Source of the DNA: Mycolicibacterium iranicum
GTDB taxonomy: Bacteria > Actinomycetota > Actinomycetes > Mycobacteriales > Mycobacteriaceae
Assembly (NCBI RefSeq): GCF_001650495.1
Contig: NZ_LWCS01000021.1
Coordinates: forward strand, 124,001 to 188,000
Length of the DNA: 64,000 bases
Direction: 5' to 3'
The notes under the pieces were generated by a model that was given only the letters and a program-made list of their open reading frames with translations, did not search any database and was not told where the DNA came from. The position numbers were made by a program, and so were the translations under genes. Below are positions 8,178 to 15,667 of this stretch, piece after piece (the stretch's first letter is position 1; every line of letters begins with the position of its first letter).

Positions 8178-8654
8178 ATGGAGGCGCACGACGTGGCGGG
8201 TATCGAGCTCACCGACAACATCCTGTGGTTGCTCAAACAGGCCTTCTACTTCTCGCTCACCAGCGTGAACGAGGCCGTCAGCGAACACGGCGTGAGCACC
8301 GCGCAAATCGGTGTCCTGCGCCAGCTGTCGAACGAGCCGGGCCTGTCCGGTGCAGAATTGGCGCGGCGGCTCCTCATCAGCCCGCAGGGCGTGCAGTTGG
8401 CGCTGGCGGCTCTGGAGAAGCGTGGACTCGTGGAGCGCAAGCAGAATCCCGCCCACGGCCGCATCCTGCAGGCGTTTCTGACTGATCAGGGACGCAAGGT
8501 CGCCGCCGCCGTCGTCCACGACGCCATCGAGGCGCACGACAAGGTGTTCGGCGTGCTGTCCAAGGCCGAGCAAAAGACCCTGAGGGAGCTGCTCGGGCGG
8601 GTCGTGGAGCAGGGGACCGGACACACACTGTTCGCCGACCACGTCGATCAGTAG
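8178..8654 (+). CDS. MarR-family transcriptional regulator
   Basis: A 158-residue protein with a winged helix-turn-helix: GVLRQLSNEPGLSGAELARR, the recognition helix around ISPQGVQLALAALEKRGLVER (quoted in pieces; about residues 66-90) and the wing near NPAHGRILQAFLTDQG. Size and architecture are those of MarR proteins, which often sense aromatic or phenolic ligands and repress adjacent catabolic genes. It is the last gene of the first Rieske operon and lies about 105 bases before a palindrome placed inside the promoter of the reductase operon, which it probably binds. A copy of that palindrome with one mismatch precedes the first Rieske operon as well. Confidence 0.88.
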   Translation: MEAHDVAGIELTDNILWLLKQAFYFSLTSVNEAVSEHGVSTAQIGVLRQLSNEPGLSGAELARRLLISPQGVQLALAALEKRGLVERKQNPAHGRILQAFLTDQGRKVAAAVVHDAIEAHDKVFGVLSKAEQKTLRELLGRVVEQGTGHTLFADHVDQ

Positions 8655-8664
8655 TCGATCAGTA
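8643..8664 (+). repeat. Tandem 11-bp duplication spanning the MarR stop codon
   Basis: The unit GTCGATCAGTA occurs twice in a row (8643-8653 and 8654-8664) and is followed by a partial third copy. The TAG stop of the MarR gene lies across the junction. It looks like slippage and has no clear function. Confidence 0.8.
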
Positions 8665-8680
8665 GTCGACCGAGAATCGC

Positions 8681-8737
8681 CGAAACTGCATTCCACGCGG
8701 TGATTTCGCGGTGAGGGCCGCGCGGAATGCAGTTTCG
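8681..8737. repeat. 20-bp inverted repeat, possible terminator or dispersed palindromic element
   Basis: Bases 8681-8700 and 8718-8737 are reverse complements with a single mismatch, separated by 17 bases. The arm begins CGAAACTGCATTCC. It lies between the MarR stop and the reductase promoter. A transcript would fold into a strong stem and could end the upstream operon. The arm is long and precise, so a repeated intergenic element is also possible; only one copy is in this window. Confidence 0.7.
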
Positions 8738-8747
8738 CGAAGGACCC

Positions 8748-8785
8748 TTGAGGTTAATGACAAGTACTTGATAATATGGCCGAGA
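8748..8785 (+). promoter_or_regulatory. Probable leaderless promoter of the reductase-Rieske 2 operon
   Basis: TTGAGG (8748-8753) and TAATAT (8772-8777) are separated by 18 bases and resemble -35 and -10 boxes. Transcription would start at or next to the ATG at 8785, with no room for a ribosome site, as is common in mycobacteria. The spacer contains the palindrome at 8761-8770. Confidence 0.5.
8759..8772. promoter_or_regulatory. Operator palindrome CAAGTACTTG
   Basis: The perfect 10-bp palindrome at 8761-8770 lies between the -35 and -10 boxes, where a bound repressor would block RNA polymerase. The neighbouring MarR gene is the likely regulator. The 14-mer 8759-8772 also fits, all but the first base, the KstR2 consensus AnCAAGnnCTTGnT as I recall it, so a KstR2-like TetR protein is an alternative. 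Confidence 0.5.
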
Positions 8786-9819
8786 TGGCTGAGGAGACCA
8801 CCGCTGACGGCTTCGCGCCGCTTCTTATCAGGCGCGTCGTGCGTGAGACCTCCGACGCGGTGTCCCTGGTGCTCGATGTGCCGGAGCACTGCTCGCACCG
8901 CTTCCGCTACCAGGCCGGTCAGTTCCTGACCGTGCGGGTCAGCGTGGACGGACGCAACTTGCGCCGCTGCTACTCGATGTCCTCGGCGCCCGTGGAAGAG
9001 GAACTGCGCATCACGGTCAAGCGGGACCCTGGCGGTGTCGTGTCGAATTGGATCAACGACACCGCCACCGAGGGTGACGAGCTGCACGCCGCACCGCCCG
9101 AGGGGAAATTCGTGCTGCCCGAGGATGTTTCGGCATGCGAGCCGCTGGTTGCCTTCGCGGGCGGAAGTGGGATCACCCCGATCATGTCGCTGGTGCGCAC
9201 TGCGCTCTGCGAATCGGAAAGGCCGGTGCGGCTGTTCTACGCCAACCGGTGCCGCGATTCGGTGATCTTCTCGCGCCCGCTGGCCCACCTGGTGGAGCAG
9301 CATCCCCACCGCCTCACCGTCGAGCATCACTATGACGAGGACGGCGGAGTGGTCACCGCCTCGGAAGTCACCTCCCTCGTCGCTCCGAACGGCGCCGGGC
9401 ACTACTACGTGTGCGGGCCCGCTGCGTTCATGGACACCGTGGAGGCGGCGCTGTTGCAGTCCGCGGTGCCGAAGCAGCGACTGCATCTTGAGCGCTTCAC
9501 GATCGCGGGGGTGCCGCCCGGTGTCGCCGACGACACCGGCGAGGCATGCGAAGAGATCGTCATCGAGCTCGATCGCCAGAAGGTCACCGCCGCCTACCGG
9601 CAGGGTGAGACCCTTCTTCAGACGGCGCGACAGAAAGGGCTGAAAGCTCCTTCCTCCTGCGAAACAGGTTCCTGCGGGACGTGTATGGCCAGAATCGTCG
9701 AAGGCAGCGCGCAGATGCGGATCAACGACGCGCTGGACGATGACGAAGTCGAGGGAGGCTGGGTGCTCACATGCCAGTCACTGCCCACCAGTCGGAAGGT
9801 CCATGTGGTCTACGAATGA
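8785..9819 (+). CDS. Ferredoxin-NAD(P)H reductase component of a Rieske oxygenase (KshB-like)
   Basis: A 344-residue three-domain reductase. RCYSMSSAP is the FAD-binding motif, AGGSGITPIMS and YVCGPAAFMD form the NAD(P)H domain, and the C-terminal plant-type [2Fe-2S] domain has C292, C297, C300 and C330 in the spacing C-x4-C-x2-C-x29-C. This order (FAD, NAD, Fe-S) is that of KshB, the reductase of 3-ketosteroid 9-alpha-hydroxylase. The start at 8785 fits the leaderless promoter; an ATG at 8776 would add three residues. It passes electrons from NAD(P)H to the Rieske centre and is the only such reductase in the window, so it probably serves both Rieske oxygenases. The next gene starts inside its stop codon (ATGA). 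Confidence 0.9.
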   Translation: MAEETTADGFAPLLIRRVVRETSDAVSLVLDVPEHCSHRFRYQAGQFLTVRVSVDGRNLRRCYSMSSAPVEEELRITVKRDPGGVVSNWINDTATEGDELHAAPPEGKFVLPEDVSACEPLVAFAGGSGITPIMSLVRTALCESERPVRLFYANRCRDSVIFSRPLAHLVEQHPHRLTVEHHYDEDGGVVTASEVTSLVAPNGAGHYYVCGPAAFMDTVEAALLQSAVPKQRLHLERFTIAGVPPGVADDTGEACEEIVIELDRQKVTAAYRQGETLLQTARQKGLKAPSSCETGSCGTCMARIVEGSAQMRINDALDDDEVEGGWVLTCQSLPTSRKVHVVYE

Positions 9820-10571
9820 CGTCAACGAGTAATCGGGTCGCGGTGGTGACCGGCGGAGCCTCCGGTATGGGGGAGTCGACGTGCCACGAACTGGGCAGGA
9901 GGGGCCACAAGGTCGCCGTCCTGGACCTCAATGGTGAAGCGGCGCAACGGGTTGCCGAAGAGCTGCGGGCCGAGGGGGTTGCCGCACTCGGCGTCGCGGC
10001 CGATGTCACCGATCGGGCCGCCGTGGAGGAAGCCTTCGCCAAGGTGCGCACGGAACTGGGGCCGGTCCACATTCTGGTGACCAGCGCCGGCCTGGTGGAT
10101 TTCGCGCCGTTCCTGGAGATCTCGCCACAGTCATGGCAGCGGTTGATCGACGTGAACCTCAACGGCACCTTCCACTGCGCGCAGGTCGCCATCCCGGACA
10201 TGCTCAACGCGAGTTGGGGGCGCATCGTGATGATCTCGTCGTCGAGCGCCCAACGTGGGTCGCCCCGGATGGCCCATTACGCCGCCTCCAAAGGCGCGTT
10301 GATCTCGTTCACCCGGTCGCTGGCCCGCGAGTACGGTCCGGTGGGCATCACCGTCAACAACGTTCCGCCCTCGGGTATCGAGACGCCGATGCAGCGGCAA
10401 TCCCAGGCCGCCGGTTTCCTGCCGCCCAATGAACAGATGGCGGCGAGCATCCCGGTCGGCCACCTCGGTACCGGTGAGGACATTGCCGCCGCAGTCGGCT
10501 TCCTCTGTTCCGAGGAGGCAGGTTTCATCACCGGTCAGACCCTGGGCGTCAACGGCGGGTCGGTGATGTGA
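9816..10571 (+). CDS. Short-chain dehydrogenase/reductase
   Basis: A 251-residue classical SDR starting at an ATG that overlaps the reductase stop. Motifs are TGGASGMG, VLDLN (Asp suggests NAD), TSAG in place of the usual NAG, SSSSAQRG, and catalytic YAASK. It ends in GQTLGVNGG, typical of FabG-like members. It resembles the SDR at 48119 (shared phrases such as LSPxx spacing, PPGxIETPM/PPGFIDTPM and FxxSEEAxxITGQ), so the two may catalyse similar steps in parallel routes. In this operon it would oxidise a hydroxyl group made by a Rieske enzyme, for example a cis-diol or secondary alcohol. Substrate unknown. Confidence 0.87.
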   Translation: MTSTSNRVAVVTGGASGMGESTCHELGRRGHKVAVLDLNGEAAQRVAEELRAEGVAALGVAADVTDRAAVEEAFAKVRTELGPVHILVTSAGLVDFAPFLEISPQSWQRLIDVNLNGTFHCAQVAIPDMLNASWGRIVMISSSSAQRGSPRMAHYAASKGALISFTRSLAREYGPVGITVNNVPPSGIETPMQRQSQAAGFLPPNEQMAASIPVGHLGTGEDIAAAVGFLCSEEAGFITGQTLGVNGGSVM

Positions 10572-10616
10572 TGACACCCAGATTCTCCAACAGCCATCCG
10601 CCACAGGGAGGTTCGC

Positions 10617-11888
10617 ATGCCTAAGTGGCCCAAGCCCGCCGAGGGAAGCTGGACCGAGCACTATCCGGAGCTCGGCACAGGGCCCGTGTCCTTCCGGGAC
10701 TCGACATCGCCGGAATTCTACGAACTCGAGCGTGAGGCCGTCTTCAAACGGGCCTGGCTCAACGTTGGTCGCGTCGAGGAACTCCCGCGTGTCGGCAGCT
10801 ACCTGACCAAGGACATCGACGCCGCACGGACATCGGTGATCGTGGTGAAGGGACGCGAGGAGCAGATCCGGGCCTTCCACAACATCTGCCGTCATCGCGG
10901 GAACAAGCTGGTGTGGAACGACTTCCCGAGCGTTGAGGTCAAGGGTACCTGCCGGCAGTTCACCTGCAAGTACCACGGATGGCGCTACGGGCTCGACGGG
11001 GAGCTGAAGTTCGTGCAGCAGCCCGGCGAGTTCTTCGACCTCGACACCACGAAGTACGGGCTCAAGCCGGTGCACTGCGACGTGTGGAACGGCTTCATCT
11101 TCATCAACTTCGACCCGGAGCCCCGCCAGACGCTGCGCGAGTTCCTCGGGCCGATGATCGCCGCGCTCGACGACTATCCGTTCGAGATGATGACCGAGCG
11201 TTACGATTTCGTCGCGAACAACAACAGCAACTGGAAGATCTTCGCCGACGCGTTCCAGGAGTACTACCACGTGCCGTCCCTGCACAGCCAGCAGGTGCCG
11301 ACCGAGGTGCGTCAGCCGAACGCGACCTTCGAGTGCGGGCACTTCCAGATCGACGGGCCGCACCGGCTCGTCTCGACAGCGGGCACCCGCCGGTGGCTAC
11401 TGGCACCCGAGTTCATGTATCCCGTCGAAAGGGCAACGCGCAGTGGGTTGGTCGGCCCGTGGCGGACCCCGGAGACACACCAGTCCGCGGGCCTGAATCC
11501 GGGCGGAATCGAGCCATGGGGGATCACCAACTTCCAGATCTTCCCGAACCTGGAAATTTTGATCTACCACGGCTGGTACCTGCTCTACCGCTATTGGCCC
11601 ACCTCGCACCACACGCACAAGTTTGAGGCCTACAACGCCTTTCACCCGGCGCGCTCCGTCCGTGAGCGGATCGAGCACGAGGTCGCCTCCGTCGTGCTCA
11701 AGGAGTTTGCGCTGCAGGACGCCGGCATGCTCGGCGGCACCCAGGCCGCGCTCGAATACGGCCTGGGGGAGCCGATCGTCGACGACTATCCGCTCAACGA
11801 CCAGGAGATCCTGGTGCGCCATCTCCACCACGTCGCCGTCGACTGGGTCCAGCGGTATCAAGCCGAACGCAGCCCGGTGGGAGTGTGA
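10617..11888 (+). CDS. Rieske non-heme iron oxygenase, alpha subunit (copy 2)
   Basis: A 423-residue paralogue of the product at 5282; both begin with the same PKPAEGSWTEHYP phrase. GGGAGG precedes the ATG. Rieske ligands are C91, H93, C117 and H120. The iron site is DAFQEYYHVPSLH with H218 and H223, and again a Glu (E215) replaces the bridging Asp. LQDAGMLGGTQ probably supplies the acidic iron ligand. It is followed, with a GTGA overlap, by a small protein homologous to the one after copy 1. The alpha-only architecture and bridging Glu recall quaternary-amine oxygenases, while the KshB-like reductase upstream recalls steroid hydroxylases. The two copies may act on successive intermediates or form a mixed oligomer. 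Confidence 0.88.
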   Translation: MPKWPKPAEGSWTEHYPELGTGPVSFRDSTSPEFYELEREAVFKRAWLNVGRVEELPRVGSYLTKDIDAARTSVIVVKGREEQIRAFHNICRHRGNKLVWNDFPSVEVKGTCRQFTCKYHGWRYGLDGELKFVQQPGEFFDLDTTKYGLKPVHCDVWNGFIFINFDPEPRQTLREFLGPMIAALDDYPFEMMTERYDFVANNNSNWKIFADAFQEYYHVPSLHSQQVPTEVRQPNATFECGHFQIDGPHRLVSTAGTRRWLLAPEFMYPVERATRSGLVGPWRTPETHQSAGLNPGGIEPWGITNFQIFPNLEILIYHGWYLLYRYWPTSHHTHKFEAYNAFHPARSVRERIEHEVASVVLKEFALQDAGMLGGTQAALEYGLGEPIVDDYPLNDQEILVRHLHHVAVDWVQRYQAERSPVGV

Positions 11889-12220
11889 CCATGCTCCGTC
11901 TGCCCGAGCCCTTCGCCGAATTCGAATCGTTCACCGAGACGTGGTGCCTGGCAACAGAACCCGAGCGCTGGCAGGCCCGGCTCAACACCCCGATGCCGGA
12001 GATTCACGCCTTCTACGACGCATTCACGCCGCGCTTCGAGGAAGCGATCGATTACTGTGACAAGTTCCCGCTCGACGAGTTGCCCGAGGATGTGCTCAAC
12101 CTGCTGCACCTGGTCTACTCGATGATCATGGTCTCGATGGCCGTCGAGGTCTTCGGTACGCAGAAACCCGCCGATTCCGCCGACGCCGTCATCGACCGCG
12201 TCAGCGCACCGGTGCCCTAG
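11885..12220 (+). CDS. Small protein of unknown family, partner of Rieske oxygenase 2
   Basis: A 111-residue homologue of the small protein at 6550, shorter at the N-terminus. It may start at the GTG 11885, which overlaps the oxygenase stop, or at the ATG 11891. The shared core is ETWCLATEPERW, FYDAFTPRFEEAIDYCDKF, LDELPEDVLNLLHLVYSM and SAPVP at the C-terminus. One Cys and the acidic DELPED segment are invariant between the two. It is predicted helical and soluble. No known domain is recognised. Its repeated linkage to a Rieske alpha subunit is the only clue to its job; a dedicated accessory or structural subunit is the simplest reading. Confidence 0.75.
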   Translation: MTMLRLPEPFAEFESFTETWCLATEPERWQARLNTPMPEIHAFYDAFTPRFEEAIDYCDKFPLDELPEDVLNLLHLVYSMIMVSMAVEVFGTQKPADSADAVIDRVSAPVP

Positions 12221-12234
12221 ACAGGACAGGACCC

Positions 12235-13080
12235 ATGACTCTGCTGACGATCAACAAACTGACACCCTCGGTCGGCGCCGAAGTGCTCGGTGTGGACCCC
12301 GATCGCCTGGCCTCGGACGACTCGTTGGGCGCGGCGGTGCTGGACGCGCTGCAGGCCAACGGGGTGCTCGTCTTCCCGGGTCTGGGTCTGGACCCCGAGG
12401 CGCAGGTCGCCTTCAGCCGCCGCCTCGGCGCGGTCGACCACTCCTCGGACGGGCATCACCCGGTGGCGGGCATCTATCCGATCACGCTGGACACGTCGAA
12501 GAACAAGTCCGCCGCGTACCTGCGGGCCACCTTCGAATGGCACATCGATGGCTGCACGCCGACCGGTGACGAGTGCCCGCAGAAGGCCACCGTGCTGTCG
12601 GCGCTCCAGGTCGCCGACCGCGGCGGGGAGACGGAATTCGCGAACTCGTACGCGGCGTACGAGGCCTTCACCGACGAGGAGAAGGAACGCTTCTCGGCGC
12701 TGCGGGTAGTGCACTCGCTGGAGGCCTCGCAGAGCAGGGTCAATCCGAACCCCGCCGCAGAGGAACTGGCCCGCTGGCGTTCACGGCCCACGCACGAGCA
12801 TCCGCTGGTGTGGACGCACCGCAGTGGCCGCAAGTCCCTCGTGCTCGGGGCGTCGGCGCACTACGTGGTCGGGATGGACCGAGACGAAGGTCAGGCGCTG
12901 CTCGCCGAACTACTCGACCGGGCCACCCAGCCCGAACTGGTGTACAGCCACCGGTGGTCGGTCGGAGACACTGTCGTCTGGGACAACAACGGCGTGCTGC
13001 ACCGAGCGGCACCCTACGCCCCCGATTCGCAGCGCGAGATGCTGCGCACGACGGTGCTCGGCGACGAGCCGATCCAATAG
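12235..13080 (+). CDS. TauD/TfdA-family 2-oxoglutarate-dependent dioxygenase
   Basis: A 281-residue Fe(II)/2-oxoglutarate dioxygenase. The facial triad is visible as WHIDG (HxD) and NGVLHRA (distal His), and the 2-oxoglutarate-binding Arg probably lies in the RxxxR segment close after it (PDSQREMLRTTV). Length matches the TauD family. GGACAGGA serves as ribosome site. These enzymes hydroxylate unactivated carbons, often releasing sulfite, chloride or an alcohol from the substrate. It is cotranscribed with Rieske 2 and the CMD protein, so it likely adds or removes an oxygen function on the same molecule. Substrate not known. Confidence 0.87.
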   Translation: MTLLTINKLTPSVGAEVLGVDPDRLASDDSLGAAVLDALQANGVLVFPGLGLDPEAQVAFSRRLGAVDHSSDGHHPVAGIYPITLDTSKNKSAAYLRATFEWHIDGCTPTGDECPQKATVLSALQVADRGGETEFANSYAAYEAFTDEEKERFSALRVVHSLEASQSRVNPNPAAEELARWRSRPTHEHPLVWTHRSGRKSLVLGASAHYVVGMDRDEGQALLAELLDRATQPELVYSHRWSVGDTVVWDNNGVLHRAAPYAPDSQREMLRTTVLGDEPIQ

Positions 13081-13619
13081 TGGCCGACCTTCCGCGGCTC
13101 AATCCGCTGCCCATCGATCAGTGGGACGACGCGGTGCTGGCCGCGCTGAGCCCGTTGTTGCCCGCCGAGCGGAGGAATCCGCGCGACGCGGGCAATGTGC
13201 TCGGCACGCTCGTCCACCATCCGGAGCTGACGCGCGCGTACCTGACGTTCAATGCGCATCTGCTCATCTCGTCGTCGTTGTCGCCGCGGGTGCGCGAGGT
13301 GGCGTTGCTGCGCGCGGTGCACGTGCGCCCCTGCGGCTACCTGTGGGACCACCACATCCCGATCGCGCAGCGCGCCGGCCTGACGGATGGAGAGATCGAG
13401 GCGATTCGGTCAGGGGGCCCGCAGGATCCGGTGGACAGCCTGGTGGTGCAGGCCGTCGACGAACTGAACGAGTCGAACACGCTGAGCGACCGGACGTGGT
13501 CCGCGCTTCTTGGCCACTTCGACGAGCGTCAAGTGATGGACCTGATCTTCACGATCGGCTGCTACCAACTGCTCGGGGCCGCCGTCAACGCGTTGGGCAT
13601 CCAGCCGGAGGCCACCTGA
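13080..13619 (+). CDS. Carboxymuconolactone decarboxylase (AhpD-like) family protein
   Basis: A 179-residue protein starting at a GTG overlapping the TauD stop. The CMD core LSPRVREVALLRAVHVRPCGYLWDHHI is recognised by its spacing (about residues 63-89; quoted phrases: REVALLRAVHV, CGYLWDHH). The peroxidase-type ExxCxxC pair of AhpD is absent: only one Cys remains and Trp-Asp-His-His follows, as in many CMD-fold proteins of unknown role. A second repeat-like helix bundle lies at LGHFDERQVMDLIFTIGCYQ. It closes the second Rieske operon. A decarboxylase, lyase or redox role is possible; it is not the PcaC of the 3-oxoadipate route, which is fused in the gene at 21192. Confidence 0.82.
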   Translation: MADLPRLNPLPIDQWDDAVLAALSPLLPAERRNPRDAGNVLGTLVHHPELTRAYLTFNAHLLISSSLSPRVREVALLRAVHVRPCGYLWDHHIPIAQRAGLTDGEIEAIRSGGPQDPVDSLVVQAVDELNESNTLSDRTWSALLGHFDERQVMDLIFTIGCYQLLGAAVNALGIQPEAT

Positions 13620-13672
13620 TCGGCGTTCTCGTTGACGGCGAGGGGCCAGTATGAAAATCTGATACGCAATAT

Positions 13673-13689
13673 TGAGAATCACGTTCTCA
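13673..13689. promoter_or_regulatory. AGAA-N5-TTCT operator, site A (P450 operon)
   Basis: TGAGAA (13673-13678) and TTCTCA (13684-13689) form a perfect 6-bp inverted repeat with a 5-base spacer, 32 bases before the P450 start codon. TGATACGC at 13660-13667 just upstream is also found before site B (38428-38435). Similar sites lie at 38341, 38461, 48871 and 49036. Confidence 0.6.
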
Positions 13690-13720
13690 TCGCGTCAGAG
13701 ATCGTCGGAACGGAGTGGGC

Positions 13721-14995
13721 ATGACGGAAGACCTCACCAAGGTCGACTTCTTCAGGGACAGCCGCCTCACCGATGACCCGTACACGTTCTACGAGGCACT
13801 GCGTAACAAGTGCCCCGTGAGCAAGGAAGAGCACTACGGGGTCACCATGGTCACCGGCTGGCAGGAGGCCGTCGACGTCTACAACGACTCGGAGACCTTT
13901 TCGTCCTGCATCTCGGTGACGGGCCCGTTCCCCGGATTCCCGGTACCGCTCGAAGGTGACGATGTCACCGATCTGATTGTCAAGCATCGCGACGAGATCC
14001 CGTTCAGCGACCAGTTGCCGACGCTGGACCCGCCGACGCACACCGACCACCGCGCACTACTGATGCGGCTCATCACGCCCAAGCGTCTCAAGGAGAACGA
14101 GGACGCGATGTGGCAGCTGGCCGACGACAACCTCGACAGGTTTCTGGCGCCGGGCGAGGGTGAGTTCATCAAGGGGTTCGCCGGCCCGTTCACCCTGCAG
14201 GTGATCGCCGACCTTCTCGGCGTGCCGGAGGAGGACCGTGACGATCTCCTGGAACGGCTGGCCCGCGGCACCCACGGCAGTGCGGTCGGCAACGCCGACA
14301 AGACGATGAACAAAACCCCGCTGGAACACCTCTACGAGGTCTTCGCGACGTACGTCCAGGAACGCCGCGCCGAACCGCGCGGCGATGTCCTGACCGGGCT
14401 GGCAACCGCGACGTTCCCGGACGGCACCCTGCCCGAGGTGGGCGACGTCGTGCGCGTCGCCACCAACGTGTTCTCCGCCGGACAGGAAACCACCGTCCGG
14501 TTGCTCAGCACCGCGCTGAAGGTCATGGGTGACCACCCCGATATCCAGGCCAAGTTGCGCGAGAACCGAGATCTGCTGGGCAATTTCATCGAGGAGTGTC
14601 TGCGGATCGAGAGCCCCGTGAAGGGTGATTTCAGGCTCTCCCGCGTGCCGACCACCGTCGGCGATCAGCCGCTCGGAGCGGGGTGCACGGTCATGGTCGT
14701 CAACGGCGCCGCCAACCGTGACCCGCGCCGCTTCGACGATCCCGACACGTTCGACCCCGAACGCAAGAATGCCCGTCAGCACCTGGCGTTCGGCCGCGGC
14801 ATCCACAGCTGCCCGGGTGCCCCGCTGGCCCGCGCCGAGACCAGGGTCGGGTTGGAGCGGCTTCTCGACCGCACCACCGACATCCGAATCTCGGAGAAGA
14901 TGCACGGGCCCCGGGAAAACCGGCGCTACCAATACATCCCGACCTACATCCTGCGCGGGCTCACCGAACTGCATCTGGAGTTCGACGTCCGATGA
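13721..14995 (+). CDS. Cytochrome P450
   Basis: A 424-residue soluble bacterial P450. The I-helix motif is SAGQETT (Glu-Thr proton relay in place of the usual Asp-Thr), the K-helix ExxR is ECLR, and the heme loop is FGRGIHSCPG with the thiolate Cys. AACGGAG precedes the ATG at 13721; a GTG two codons earlier is less likely. It is followed without a gap by a 3Fe-4S ferredoxin, its probable electron donor, and by a DUF1330 gene. The AGAA-N5-TTCT site upstream suggests control together with the operons at 38.5 and 48.9 kb rather than with the Rieske genes. It hydroxylates an unidentified hydrophobic substrate. Confidence 0.92.
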   Translation: MTEDLTKVDFFRDSRLTDDPYTFYEALRNKCPVSKEEHYGVTMVTGWQEAVDVYNDSETFSSCISVTGPFPGFPVPLEGDDVTDLIVKHRDEIPFSDQLPTLDPPTHTDHRALLMRLITPKRLKENEDAMWQLADDNLDRFLAPGEGEFIKGFAGPFTLQVIADLLGVPEEDRDDLLERLARGTHGSAVGNADKTMNKTPLEHLYEVFATYVQERRAEPRGDVLTGLATATFPDGTLPEVGDVVRVATNVFSAGQETTVRLLSTALKVMGDHPDIQAKLRENRDLLGNFIEECLRIESPVKGDFRLSRVPTTVGDQPLGAGCTVMVVNGAANRDPRRFDDPDTFDPERKNARQHLAFGRGIHSCPGAPLARAETRVGLERLLDRTTDIRISEKMHGPRENRRYQYIPTYILRGLTELHLEFDVR

Positions 14996-15183
14996 GGGTG
15001 ACGGTCGACGAGGATCGATGCGCCGGCCATGGAATGTGCCTGACGCTGTGTCCTGAAGTCTTCGAGATGACCGACGACGGCTGGGCGGTCGCCGATCCCG
15101 AGGATGTTCCCCCGGATCTTGAGACCGCCGCCAAGGAAGCCATCGACAACTGTCCTGAACGAGCAATCCGCGAAATCGACTGA
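14992..15183 (+). CDS. P450-associated [3Fe-4S] ferredoxin
   Basis: A 63-residue acidic ferredoxin whose ATG overlaps the P450 stop. Cluster ligands are C10, C16 and C54-P; the position that would carry the extra Cys of a [4Fe-4S] cluster is His13 (CAGHGMC). An additional cysteine, C20, stands where relatives have Ala before Pro-Glu-Val-Phe. Ferredoxins of this kind pass single electrons from a reductase to the neighbouring P450 in mycobacteria. No dedicated reductase is adjacent; the NuoF-like flavoprotein at 32851 or a housekeeping enzyme may reduce it. Confidence 0.9.
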   Translation: MRVTVDEDRCAGHGMCLTLCPEVFEMTDDGWAVADPEDVPPDLETAAKEAIDNCPERAIREID

Positions 15184-15195
15184 GAGGGTTCGACT

Positions 15196-15480
15196 GTGCC
15201 GAAGGGCTACGTCATCATCACCGAGGAGATCAAGGATCCGGCCGGCATGGCCGAGTACGGCAAGCTGGCATCGCAGACTATGGCCGGCGCGACGGTGTTG
15301 TCGATCGGGCACAACCCGCATGTGCTCGAAGGTGAGTGGCCGGCCAACCAGACCGTGCTGCTGGAGTTCGAGTCGGTCGAGGCGGCCAAGGAGTGGTACT
15401 ACTCCGATGCCTATCAGGAAGCGCTGAAGCTGCGCCAGGCGGCAGCCGACTGCCACGGGATCATCATTTCCGGCTTCTGA
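15196..15480 (+). CDS. DUF1330-family protein
   Basis: A 94-residue protein with the DUF1330 pattern: GYVIITEEIKDPAGMAEY, VLEGEWPANQTVLLEF, and EWYYSDAYQEALKLR near the C-terminus. The family has a ferredoxin-like (dimeric alpha-beta barrel) fold and no proven general activity, though such folds occur in monooxygenases, isomerases and dehalogenases. It starts at a GTG 12 bases after the ferredoxin and closes the P450 operon; a hairpin follows. A role as lyase or isomerase on the P450 product would be a guess. Confidence 0.85.
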   Translation: MPKGYVIITEEIKDPAGMAEYGKLASQTMAGATVLSIGHNPHVLEGEWPANQTVLLEFESVEAAKEWYYSDAYQEALKLRQAAADCHGIIISGF

Positions 15481-15490
15481 GTCGATCGCT

Positions 15491-15508
15491 CCTCAAAGTC
15501 CTTTGGGG
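15491..15508 (+). terminator. Hairpin after the P450-ferredoxin-DUF1330 operon
   Basis: CCTCAAA (15491-15497) and TTTGGGG (15502-15508) can pair over seven bases, one of them G-U, around a 4-base loop, ten bases after the DUF1330 stop. No T-run follows. Confidence 0.4.
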
Positions 15509-15616
15509 CTCAGCGTGTTCCACCACATCGTCGCCATCCCGCAGTGGTCGACCAGCACCGCACCAAGGCGCGGCGCTTCACGGCCGCTGCGCTGACTACG
15601 CCGCAGCGAGAACCCT

Positions 15617-15630
15617 AGGTGTCAACACCT
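15617..15630. promoter_or_regulatory. Palindrome upstream of TetR gene
   Basis: AGGTGT and ACACCT flank two central bases, a perfect 14-bp palindrome 37 bases before the GTG of the TetR gene at 15668. It may be an autoregulatory or second-regulator site. It differs from the longer operator at 16364. Confidence 0.35.
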
Positions 15631-15667
15631 GTGCATCAGTCGATGATGTCGCCAGTAAACTCGCGGC

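Noticed and set aside
8757..8771. Tiny upstream reading frame of four codons (ATG to TGA) before the reductase
   Set aside because: It lies within the probable promoter spacer and operator, upstream of the likely transcription start, so it would not be transcribed.
13080..13619. Calling the CMD protein PcaC of the 3-oxoadipate pathway
   Set aside because: That activity is in the fused PcaL at 21192, and this protein belongs to the Rieske operon with a changed motif.
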